From contig NZ_LT635783.1 in NCBI RefSeq assembly GCF_900128455.1, forward strand, positions 2,803,338 through 2,867,337: a stretch of DNA of 64,000 nucleotides. The letters run 5' to 3'. Below are positions 34,277 through 42,234 of this stretch, one piece after another. The translations under genes were made by a program, and so were the position numbers. How positions within the stretch are numbered: position 1 is the stretch's first letter; every line of letters starts with the position of its first letter. Under the pieces are notes generated by a model that did not search any database, was not told the DNA's origin, and saw only the letters and a program-made list of their open reading frames with translations. The DNA comes from Bacteroides mediterraneensis (GTDB lineage: Bacteria; Bacteroidota; Bacteroidia; Bacteroidales; Bacteroidaceae).

Positions 34277-36427
34277 ATGGCAACAAAAACATTCGAAGAA
34301 CTAAAACAACTGGCAATACAGATTCGTGATGAGAAAACCAACAAACAGAATACTGCTACACGTATCGGTACACAAATGCTCGAGCATCTTGACAAGCTCG
34401 AACAAGACTATTATGACAAAACAGCGACTGATGAAGAGCTGAAAGAGCGGGATGAAAAACTTACCGAGCTAGAAAATTCACAACGTATACAGAATAAATT
34501 CTTGTTATCTACGATTACACCACCTATAAAAAGTAATAATACTATAATAGGAGAAATAAATAGTTCTTTTCCTGCTTATTATAAAGTTAAAGCAAAAAAA
34601 GGAGATGTTTTTAAGTATAAACAATTAGCCAATTTTTATCTTGCTATTGGAAACAGTTATTATATAATAATAAATGAAAATGGAGATGAATTACTTCGTA
34701 AAGATGCTTCGGGTATTGATATTCCTGTTAATGCTAATGTAGAATATACTATGCCCGAAGATGGATATATCAGTGTTACTTTTACTAAAAATGATATAGT
34801 CGAATTATTAACAAAAGAAGCTGGCGTACTTGAAGGTATTGAAGAAATAAATACAAAAATTAGTGAACAATCAAAAAAATACACTACAACGGATTGGAAA
34901 GTAGATATTAGCCCTGTAAAAATTGGTGATGTATTTACAATAACTTTAAATAAATATAATGGAACAAATGATATTAACATATTTGGCTTAATAGATGAAA
35001 GTGGAACTGAATATGATGCTTTATTTAGAGGCTTACGAGTAGGTCAATCAATTAAAGTTGTTTTAGAAAAAGAATACAAGGCATTGCGTGTTTTTAAAGG
35101 GGCTGGTGATGATGAAATTAATTTTACACTTACTAGTTACGGTGATATATTAGATAAAATTTATGCAAATCAAGAGAAAAACGATAAAAATATAGCTGAA
35201 TTATCACAAGATAATAAAGATAAATTTGCTAAATTAGAATCAAATATAGATGAATTGCGCAATACACAGAACAAATTTTTGCTATCTACAATTACTCCGC
35301 CTATTAAAAATAACAACACTGCGCCCGGAGAAATAAACAGCTCTTGGAATGCTTATTATAAAGTTAAAGCAAAAAAAGGAGATGTTTTTAAGTATGTTCA
35401 AAATGTAGATTTTTTCTTAGCAGTAGGAAATAGTTATTATATTATTATTAATAATGAAGGAAAAGAATTACTTAGAAAGGATGCTTTAGGTCTTGACACT
35501 CCTATTGACGTTAATACATCATATACTATGCCCGAAGATGGATATATCAGTGTTACTTTTAATCCTTTAGATAGAGTAGAATTGACTTCTAAACAAGCAG
35601 GTATTATTGAAGATGTTGAAAATAATAAACAAAGTATATCTGATATATCTAAAGGAATAATCAATATTACTAAAGAATCTTTTTTAAGTATATACAAATT
35701 TGGTGTTATTGGTGATAGTCTTACTGTAGGTTATATGACTAATCCTATTAATGGTGAAAAGAAAAATAGAAATATACATTTTTCTTGGGGGCAAATACTA
35801 GCAAGAAAAAATGGTCAAAAATGTTTAAATTTTGGTTTCTCAGGTGCAACAGCAACAACATGGTTTACTGATACAAGTAATAAATGTCCTGAATTGATTT
35901 CTAATCCTGATAATCTTTGTCAAGCATATATAATTGGAATGGGAACAAATTTAGATACTGGAGGTATTGGTACTATTGATGATATTAATTGGGATAACAA
36001 AGATGAAAATGCTTTAACATTTTATGGCCAATACGCTCGTATTATTCAACTTATTAGAGAAATTGCGCCTGAGGCTATTATATTTTGCCTTACAATTCCT
36101 TATCCTCACGTTGATACGCGTTTAGAAACAAATGAGGCTATAAGAAATATAGTAAAAGATACTCACATATCTTCTCATACATTCTTAGTAGAAATGACTG
36201 AATATAATGAGATAATAAAAGACTATATAGCAGGAGAAGATAAAGGAGATGGTATTAAAACCCTTAATAAGTTTTTTTACGAATGGCATTATGTACCTGC
36301 TGGGTATGCTATGATGGCTGAGATATATCAAACTGCAATATCTAATGTTATTAACAACAATGCTGATAATAATGTTGTACTAAGTATTGGACAAACACCT
36401 TATGGTAATAATGATATAATAGAATAA
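34277..36427 (+). CDS. Tail fibre with duplicated domain and SGNH hydrolase
   Basis: A 716-aa protein. The N-terminal 65 residues are helical (TRIGTQMLEHLDKLEQDYYDKTATDEELK), probably the virion attachment region. Two homologous beta-rich domains follow, about 73-190 and 331-447, both with TPPIK, INSS, AYYKVKAKKGDVFKY and YTMPEDGYISVTF. The C-terminal 240 residues are an SGNH/GDSL esterase-like domain: FGVIGDSLTVGYM with the nucleophile serine, and a likely His in EWHYVPAGY. Phage SGNH enzymes deacetylate surface polysaccharide. It is strongly AT-rich. It probably recognises and modifies the host capsule. Confidence 0.82.
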   Translation: MATKTFEELKQLAIQIRDEKTNKQNTATRIGTQMLEHLDKLEQDYYDKTATDEELKERDEKLTELENSQRIQNKFLLSTITPPIKSNNTIIGEINSSFPAYYKVKAKKGDVFKYKQLANFYLAIGNSYYIIINENGDELLRKDASGIDIPVNANVEYTMPEDGYISVTFTKNDIVELLTKEAGVLEGIEEINTKISEQSKKYTTTDWKVDISPVKIGDVFTITLNKYNGTNDINIFGLIDESGTEYDALFRGLRVGQSIKVVLEKEYKALRVFKGAGDDEINFTLTSYGDILDKIYANQEKNDKNIAELSQDNKDKFAKLESNIDELRNTQNKFLLSTITPPIKNNNTAPGEINSSWNAYYKVKAKKGDVFKYVQNVDFFLAVGNSYYIIINNEGKELLRKDALGLDTPIDVNTSYTMPEDGYISVTFNPLDRVELTSKQAGIIEDVENNKQSISDISKGIINITKESFLSIYKFGVIGDSLTVGYMTNPINGEKKNRNIHFSWGQILARKNGQKCLNFGFSGATATTWFTDTSNKCPELISNPDNLCQAYIIGMGTNLDTGGIGTIDDINWDNKDENALTFYGQYARIIQLIREIAPEAIIFCLTIPYPHVDTRLETNEAIRNIVKDTHISSHTFLVEMTEYNEIIKDYIAGEDKGDGIKTLNKFFYEWHYVPAGYAMMAEIYQTAISNVINNNADNNVVLSIGQTPYGNNDIIE

Positions 36428-36430
36428 ATA

Positions 36431-36452
36431 GTAGAATAACTCGGTAAGTTTA
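36431..36452 (+). repeat. Second copy of the tail-fibre-flanking repeat
   Basis: It differs from 34234-34255 at one base. It lies 4 bp after the tail fibre stop codon and 86 bp before the next gene. Confidence 0.75.
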
Positions 36453-36537
36453 GTGAACTCATCATTCCTTAAATTTATTCTCAATAAACAACTTATTCTA
36501 TACGATGTTTCAAAGAATCAATATGAATTAACTTGCC

Positions 36538-36999
36538 ATGAAAAAAATATATGATTACATTTGCTCAAAAATAAGAGTTATGAATAATTGGTTAAGCATT
36601 TTAATAGATCGGGCTACATCACAAGGATATAAATCTAATGTATTGAGACCTATAATTAGTATTGTTGCTGTTATATTAGCATGTTCTATATATTATTGTT
36701 ACGTTGACGCTTTATTATTAGCTTTTATAGCTCTTATAATAGTTGTTGTATTTGCATTGGTTTTCATTGGCGTTTTTATTTATTGTATAATAAAAAAGCC
36801 AGACTTATTAAGATCTGAGAGGTATAATCTACAGATGAAAGCAATGGAGCAAAATATTTCTTCATCTGGGAATAGCGTAAAAGAGAAACCATTAAGCGAA
36901 AAGCAGAAAGTATTTGTTCGAGGAGTAAAGAGCGATTCAGGATATATATTTTTTAGTTCTAATGGCAATTCTAAAACACACAAGGAGGAAACTAAATGA
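36538..36999 (+). CDS. Two-TM membrane protein (cargo)
   Basis: A 153-aa protein with two adjacent transmembrane helices (about 40-60, PIISIVAVILACSIYYCYV, and 62-86, LLLAFIALIIVVVFALVFIGVFI) and a charged cytoplasmic tail (SGNSVKEKPLSEKQKVFVRG). It is AT-rich and overlaps the next gene by 4 bp. The pair sits between the tail fibre and the lysis cassette, bounded by promoter-like repeats and a terminator, which marks it as a cargo pair. Function unknown. Confidence 0.65.
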   Translation: MKKIYDYICSKIRVMNNWLSILIDRATSQGYKSNVLRPIISIVAVILACSIYYCYVDALLLAFIALIIVVVFALVFIGVFIYCIIKKPDLLRSERYNLQMKAMEQNISSSGNSVKEKPLSEKQKVFVRGVKSDSGYIFFSSNGNSKTHKEETK

Positions 37000-37346
37000 G
37001 AATATATATAGTTATTTTAAGCGATATAAAATCAGTTGAATGTGATCAGAAATTTTCTGATTTGGTAAAAAAAAATAACTGGGAATGGTGGAGATACACA
37101 GCTTTAAATTGGATTTTAGCAACCCCGGATACTGTATCAACAAATGAGGTATTGACTAACGCAATAGAGTCTTATGGAGTTTCCTTTATTACTATATTAG
37201 AAGTATCTATTAATGATGTTGCAGGATTATTCCCTAGTAATGAAATCCAAGATCAACCTTTTGTGTGGTTTAATACAATAAAAGATTCTACTTATGTTCC
37301 TAAATGGGAGCGGGTAAAAACAAAGAACTCAGGAGAAAGTAAGTAA
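36996..37346 (+). CDS. Small protein resembling the SinR/Cas2-like ferredoxin fold
   Basis: A 116-aa protein beginning MRIYIVILSDIK, with WEWWRYTALNWILATPDTVST, then a helix and a strand (VSFITILEVSINDVAGLFP). The beta-alpha-beta-beta-alpha-beta order and the WWRY...WILAT pattern resemble small single-domain proteins that share the Cas2-like ferredoxin fold. No cas genes are nearby. It is translationally coupled to the membrane protein upstream. The fold match is a visual impression only. Confidence 0.5.
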   Translation: MRIYIVILSDIKSVECDQKFSDLVKKNNWEWWRYTALNWILATPDTVSTNEVLTNAIESYGVSFITILEVSINDVAGLFPSNEIQDQPFVWFNTIKDSTYVPKWERVKTKNSGESK

Positions 37347-37390
37347 ATAAATATTAGAAAAGGAATATTTTAAATTTCATCAATATAAAA

Positions 37391-37423
37391 AGCCAACACT
37401 TTTATAAAAAAAAGATGTTGGCT
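37391..37423 (+). terminator. Terminator of the second cargo pair
   Basis: A perfect 8-bp stem (AGCCAACA with TGTTGGCT) followed by a T-rich run (TCTTTTATTTT). Confidence 0.8.
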
Positions 37424-37509
37424 TCTTTTATTTTAAATAAGCCAATTAGATCTCTCTAGCTTGGTAAGTTTAGAATAAGTAAAAATAAATTTTATTGATT
37501 GATACTTGA

Positions 37510-37545
37510 GTCTTGCAAGATATCTTGCAAGACTTTGTCTTTTTA
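37510..37545 (+). terminator. Palindromic terminator before the lysis genes
   Basis: 37510-37533 is a perfect 24-bp palindrome built from GTCTTGCAAGAT and its complement, followed by TTTGTCTTTTT. It insulates the lysis operon from the upstream cargo genes. Because it is fully palindromic, it could instead be a protein-binding site. Confidence 0.75.
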
Positions 37546-37563
37546 TGCTACCTTATGGCACTA

Positions 37564-37571
37564 TACTTTTG
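37564..37571 (+). promoter_or_regulatory. Promoter -7 element of the lysis operon
   Basis: TACTTTTG followed by AGAAAAACA, 20 bp upstream of the holin start. It matches the sequence around 28887-28907 and likewise follows a terminator. Confidence 0.65.
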
Positions 37572-37590
37572 AGAAAAACACAAAATAAAC

Positions 37591-38034
37591 ATGGAAAAAT
37601 ATGTAGAATTTATCACACAAGACATCCGCTCAGGCGTGATGATCATCTTTATTTGCTTAGTACTGATTTGCAGCGTTTGTTTGCTGGATTTATGGACAGG
37701 GATCGATGCAGCCCGGGCTAACAAAGAAAAAATCTGTAGTCGGCCACTGCGTAAGACCGGTACTAAAATTGTCGATTACTTCAGGTTATTGTTGTTCTTC
37801 ATTATGATTGATATACTGGGATTGTGTTTCCCTTGGTATAATCTACCCTATGGAGCAATCATTGGGACTCTTGGCGTGATGATTGTAGAAGGTTTATCCA
37901 TCATTGAAAATCTTCGAAAGAAAAAGAGTCATGCAGCCGAAGTTGCAGATATGGCCGTTCGCATCATGGAATGTGCTACACCGGATGAAGCTCAAAAGAT
38001 TATCAAAACGATTAAGGAGGGCGTGAAAAGATGA
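37591..38034 (+). CDS. Phage holin
   Basis: A 147-aa protein with transmembrane segments about 15-40 (GVMIIFICLVLICSVCLLDLW), 66-85 (LLLFFIMIDILGLCF) and about 90-110, with a short loop DAARANKEKI of the phage_holin_4 type and a charged C-terminal tail. It would permeabilise the inner membrane to release or activate the endolysin. It is the first gene of a tightly overlapping lysis cassette (4-bp overlap with the endolysin gene). Confidence 0.82.
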   Translation: MEKYVEFITQDIRSGVMIIFICLVLICSVCLLDLWTGIDAARANKEKICSRPLRKTGTKIVDYFRLLLFFIMIDILGLCFPWYNLPYGAIIGTLGVMIVEGLSIIENLRKKKSHAAEVADMAVRIMECATPDEAQKIIKTIKEGVKR

Positions 38035-38444
38035 AACAGTTACCACGAGGCCTACGGAATAACAATCCAGGCAATATCCGCAATTCAGATGCTACCGACT
38101 GGCAGGGTGAAGTTCCTGCATCTAAGAAACAAGACAACACCTTCGAAGAATTCGAAGACATGTCACATGGTTATCGGGCTTTGATCAAGCTGCTGCAGAA
38201 CTACCGTCGTAAGTACGGATGTCAGACGATTGCAGACTTCATCAGCCGTTGGGCACCCAGAACCGAAAACAACACATCCGGATACATTTCTCGCGTATGC
38301 AAGGAAATGCAGGTACCGACTATCTACGTTCCGGATGTAGAGGATAAGGCAACCATGTGCGCTTTTGCAGCTGCTATATCCCAGGTAGAGAACGGTGTTC
38401 CTGCCGTAATGTCGGATGTTGAATCAGGCTGGAATTTATTATGA
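38031..38444 (+). CDS. Endolysin-like muramidase
   Basis: A 137-aa protein starting MKQLPRGLRNNNPGNIRNS, a motif typical of a peptidoglycan hydrolase family in Bacteroidetes phages, related to lytic transglycosylase-like 'structural protein' enzymes. Conserved features include EDMSHGYRALIKLL and TIADFISRWAP. There is no signal peptide, so release depends on the holin. The gene overlaps the holin and spanin genes by 4 bp each. Confidence 0.82.
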   Translation: MKQLPRGLRNNNPGNIRNSDATDWQGEVPASKKQDNTFEEFEDMSHGYRALIKLLQNYRRKYGCQTIADFISRWAPRTENNTSGYISRVCKEMQVPTIYVPDVEDKATMCAFAAAISQVENGVPAVMSDVESGWNLL

Positions 38445-38920
38445 GATCATTTATTCTTACATTCTTTACAATTGTTTTTTGTTCGGTGTTTCTCGGTTGC
38501 AAGACAGGGAAACACCTTACTTCCGACAATCACACGCAGATCATCGTACATGATAAGCTGATACCGGTATTCAAGCCTGCGGATTCCGCATCCATCCGGG
38601 CTTTGTTGGAGTGTGATTCAAATGGTAGGGTTGTGCTTTCCTGGTTGGATATGGTACAGTCGGAAAACGCACGCCTCTGGTTCAAATTGGATTCTATGGG
38701 TAATCTGATGGCGGACTTTAAGGTTCCTTCAGATACAGTATTCATACCAGGCAAAGACAGTACAATTATCCAAAAGACTGTGCAAATGGTAGAGGTGGAG
38801 AAAGAGCTTACGTCATGGCAAAAATTCTGTGTGGCGTTCACCGTTGTAGGGCTGATTCTCATTGTGTTGTTTGCATTTTTCAAAGTTCGTTCAATCTTAA
38901 AAAGCATAATATGGCAATAG
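38441..38920 (+). CDS. Probable unimolecular spanin (u-spanin)
   Basis: A 159-aa protein with a lipoprotein signal peptide at the N terminus (MRSFILTFFTIVFCSVFLGC; lipobox VFLGC, cysteine at residue 20) and a transmembrane helix at the C terminus (about 130-150, FTVVGLILIVLFAFF). A periplasmic linker joins them. That topology, tethered to the outer membrane at one end and the inner membrane at the other, defines unimolecular spanins, which fuse the two membranes in the last lysis step. Position right after the endolysin supports this. Confidence 0.75.
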   Translation: MRSFILTFFTIVFCSVFLGCKTGKHLTSDNHTQIIVHDKLIPVFKPADSASIRALLECDSNGRVVLSWLDMVQSENARLWFKLDSMGNLMADFKVPSDTVFIPGKDSTIIQKTVQMVEVEKELTSWQKFCVAFTVVGLILIVLFAFFKVRSILKSIIWQ

Positions 38921-41900
38921 ACCAGATAGCGACCGTAGAGGTCCGGGTAAATGGCGAGGAAGCCAAGCAGGAACTCAAGAATCTGGAGGCGATAGCATCC
39001 GGATTAAAAAAAGAACTGGCTGATGCTTACGAAGCTGGTGATACGTCTAAGATTAAACAGGTTACATCCGAGCTTCGTAAGACTGAAGCGCAGATTAAGA
39101 CGTTGAAAAAAGATACTACGGCGCTTACTGAGGTGATGAACAACCTTGATAAAGCGACGCCGAAAGAACTTCGTGCTACTCTGACGGCCATTAATCGACA
39201 ACTAAACAGTGGTCACATCAAGCGAGGATCTGCGGAATGGAAATACTATCAGCAGCAGGCTAAACTGGTGACGGCCGAACTCCAGAAGATCAAGACGGAG
39301 GTGCAGGAAACCGAGAGCTGGATTTCTCGTTTCAATAACGGGCTGACGAAGTGGGGAGGTTTACTGGCGACTGGTGCTGCTACACTCACCGGAGTTTCCA
39401 TGGCATTGAACACCCTTCGTAATAACCGTGACTCCAAGGAATCCTCTCAGGCTGAGCTAAAAGCCTTGACTGGATTGGATGATTCATCTATTCAGTGGCT
39501 TACCGAACAGGCAGAGAAACTGTCTACTACCATGGATGAATCTGGCTTACGTATCCGTCAGTCATCCGACGAGATTCTTCAGGCATATATGTTGGTCGGC
39601 TCTAAGAAGCCGGAACTGCTAAAAGATAAAGAAGCCCTAAACGCCGTTACTATCGAAGCCATGCGTCTGGCGGCGGCTGCAAAAATCGACTTGAAGGATG
39701 CTGTAACGGCTACTACCGTTTCTCTGAATATGTATGGCGAATCTGCTGATCAGGCGGCGCGTTACGTGAACGTACTGGCTGCCGGTTCTAAAGAGGGTGC
39801 AGCTGATGTATCGGCCCAGGCTGCCGCAATCAAGAATGCAGGTGTGGCTGCCTCCGGAGCTGGAGTAAGTATTGAACAGCTTCAAGGTACAATCCAGATG
39901 CTGGCGGAGAAAGGGCTGGAGGCAGAGCCGGCAGGTACCGCACTTCGTAAGTTCTTCCTGGTATTACAGACTGGACCGGATGAAACGAATCCGAAAGTGG
40001 TTGGTTTACAGACTGCGCTCGAGAATCTGAATAAAAAGTCATTGTCAGCTGCACAGATCCAGACTATGTTCGGCGAAGAAGCCTACTCTGCCGCTACCAT
40101 CTTGATAGATAATGCAGATAAGGTGCGTCAATATACCGAAGCCGTGACGGATACCAATATCGCTATGGAACAGGCAGCTATCAACTCTGATACCAACGAA
40201 GCTAAGATGGCGCAGTACCGTAATAGTATCAAGGAGGCAGGTATCGAGCTGATGGAGCGGCTTAATCCATCGTTATCACTCCTGACCGGATGGACAACAA
40301 AGATCATCGTGGCTCTTCCAAAACTGATAGATTGGTTTATAAAGTACAAAGGAATTATCATTACATCAACTGCTGCTATAACTGCATATACAGTTACGGT
40401 AAACGCATCCACAATAGCTACCAAGCTGTACGAAACCTGGACAAAATTGGCAACAGTAGCAACACGAGGTTTCAATACGGTACTAAAGGCAAATCCTTTT
40501 GGGTTAGCTGTAGCTGGTTTGACGGCTATTGCAACGGCTCTGATGACTTACGTGATTCCGAATACTCGGAAAGCCAAAGACGAGCAGAAGTCATACAATG
40601 AAGAATTGGAGAAAATGACTAAAATTTCAGATTCGTTTGTTGATATAAATAAGCGTGCTGATAATTTAAGCAAACTGAATGATCGTCAGAAACAGAATCT
40701 TAAAACGGACGCTCAAGAGGAGTTGGCTATTATAGAGGATAAACTTACAAAAGAAGAGATTGCTTACAACGAACAGTTTGAAAAAGAAAAAAAACGTATT
40801 CAGGAGCGTGACGATATAAATGAAACTACTAGAAAAGTTCTGCTGAAGGGACTTGATGGTAAATTCAAAGCGCAAAGACAAGCGATTGAAGCTTTGGCTA
40901 AACAAAGGACAGAACTTCAAAATATCATTGATAAAATTCCTGATATAGTAACTCCGGTTGTGGATTCAGACCCAAATCCAACTGAAGGCGGAAGCAATAG
41001 TTCTCCTGCGACAAAAGAAAATCCTCAGGTAACGGCAGAGAATAAACGGTACTACGATGAACTGGCAGACCTGAAGAAGTCGTACCTCGCCAGCGACGAG
41101 ATGACACAGCAGGAATATAGTCAGTTTATGGAAGATCTGGAGATGCGTCACCTCGAGAACATGCTGGCCATTGCCGGACTGGAACCAGAGAAACGGCAAC
41201 AGATCGAGCAGAAGATCCTCGAAGCACGAATTAAGTACAAAGAAGAGTGTGAGAAATTGGATGAAGAAGATGCTAAAAAATCATCCGAAGAAGCGTTCAC
41301 AAGGCTGGAGAAGCAATACCAGTTGGAGATAGAGAAAGCTACGCAAAAACATTATGACGGTTTGTCATCCGAGCAGGAATATCGTCAGCAACTGATGGAC
41401 ATTCAGAATGAATATTATGATCAGGTACTTTCTTCTTCCGAAATTTCCGAAGAAAAGAAAGCTGAGATTATTGACAAAAAACAGAAAGAGAGTCTTGAAA
41501 AATCTCGTAAAAATTATGAAGAAAATCAGCGTAAGGTAAGAGAGCAGCTTTCATTTGCGCAAAACATCGGACAACAATTTGGTGAAGCGTTTGCGGAAAT
41601 GTTGACAGATTCAGAAACTTCTTTGGGCGACTTTATGAAGGAAACTCTAAAAATCATACTGGATAGTCTTCAGAAGATGATGATAGCTTATATTGCTGAA
41701 ACACAAATGAAGAATATAGCTACTTTGGGACTGGTCGGGATTGTTAAAGCTGCTGCTGAAATAGCATTGATAACAGCTGCATTTCAGAGTGCAAAGGCTA
41801 TAATCAGTGGATTTGAAACGGGTGGTTATACCGGTACCGGAAGACATGATGAGCCCAAAGGTATAGTCCATGCTGGTGAATTTGTCGCTAACCGTTATGC

Positions 41901-42234
41901 CGTGCAGAATCCGGCTGTTCGTCCGGTTCTGGACTTAATTGATCAGGCGCAACGGAACAATACCATCGGTAGCCTGACTGCAAAAGATGTTTCTGCGGTT
42001 TTATCAGGTGTTGCATCAACAACAAACAATACCTACTATCAGCAAAGTGTACCTGCTGATAACGGAATGTCTGTTATTATGCTGAAGGCGGTAAAGGTTA
42101 TTGATTCACTTAATAAGAGATTGGATGAACCGATCTATACATATACTCGGGCTACTGGCAAGATGGGAGTAAACGAAGCTCAAGACTTGGTGGCTCGTAT
42201 GAAAAACAATGTATCAAGGAGGATTAAATTATGA
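38911..42234 (+). CDS. Tail tape measure protein
   Basis: About 1,107 aa, starting at the ATG at 38911 (MAIDQIATVEVRVNGEEAKQELKNLEAIASG); the frame is open further upstream but that part overlaps the spanin gene. The architecture is typical of TP901-type tape measures: N-terminal coiled coils, a core region (about 250-460, DAVTATTVSLNMYGESADQAARYVN), hydrophobic segments (about 455-540) and Gln/Glu-rich coiled coils. Its length sets the tail length, so the phage has a long tail. It overlaps the spanin by 10 bp and the next gene by 4 bp. Confidence 0.9.
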   Translation: MAIDQIATVEVRVNGEEAKQELKNLEAIASGLKKELADAYEAGDTSKIKQVTSELRKTEAQIKTLKKDTTALTEVMNNLDKATPKELRATLTAINRQLNSGHIKRGSAEWKYYQQQAKLVTAELQKIKTEVQETESWISRFNNGLTKWGGLLATGAATLTGVSMALNTLRNNRDSKESSQAELKALTGLDDSSIQWLTEQAEKLSTTMDESGLRIRQSSDEILQAYMLVGSKKPELLKDKEALNAVTIEAMRLAAAAKIDLKDAVTATTVSLNMYGESADQAARYVNVLAAGSKEGAADVSAQAAAIKNAGVAASGAGVSIEQLQGTIQMLAEKGLEAEPAGTALRKFFLVLQTGPDETNPKVVGLQTALENLNKKSLSAAQIQTMFGEEAYSAATILIDNADKVRQYTEAVTDTNIAMEQAAINSDTNEAKMAQYRNSIKEAGIELMERLNPSLSLLTGWTTKIIVALPKLIDWFIKYKGIIITSTAAITAYTVTVNASTIATKLYETWTKLATVATRGFNTVLKANPFGLAVAGLTAIATALMTYVIPNTRKAKDEQKSYNEELEKMTKISDSFVDINKRADNLSKLNDRQKQNLKTDAQEELAIIEDKLTKEEIAYNEQFEKEKKRIQERDDINETTRKVLLKGLDGKFKAQRQAIEALAKQRTELQNIIDKIPDIVTPVVDSDPNPTEGGSNSSPATKENPQVTAENKRYYDELADLKKSYLASDEMTQQEYSQFMEDLEMRHLENMLAIAGLEPEKRQQIEQKILEARIKYKEECEKLDEEDAKKSSEEAFTRLEKQYQLEIEKATQKHYDGLSSEQEYRQQLMDIQNEYYDQVLSSSEISEEKKAEIIDKKQKESLEKSRKNYEENQRKVREQLSFAQNIGQQFGEAFAEMLTDSETSLGDFMKETLKIILDSLQKMMIAYIAETQMKNIATLGLVGIVKAAAEIALITAAFQSAKAIISGFETGGYTGTGRHDEPKGIVHAGEFVANRYAVQNPAVRPVLDLIDQAQRNNTIGSLTAKDVSAVLSGVASTTNNTYYQQSVPADNGMSVIMLKAVKVIDSLNKRLDEPIYTYTRATGKMGVNEAQDLVARMKNNVSRRIKL

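Noticed and set aside
34277..36427. Diversity-generating retroelement target in the tail fibre
   Set aside because: The duplicated domain suggested variation, but no reverse transcriptase or template repeat is present in the window.
36996..37346. Cas2 of a CRISPR system
   Set aside because: Only a vague fold resemblance; no repeats or other cas genes are present, so it is listed as an unknown cargo protein.
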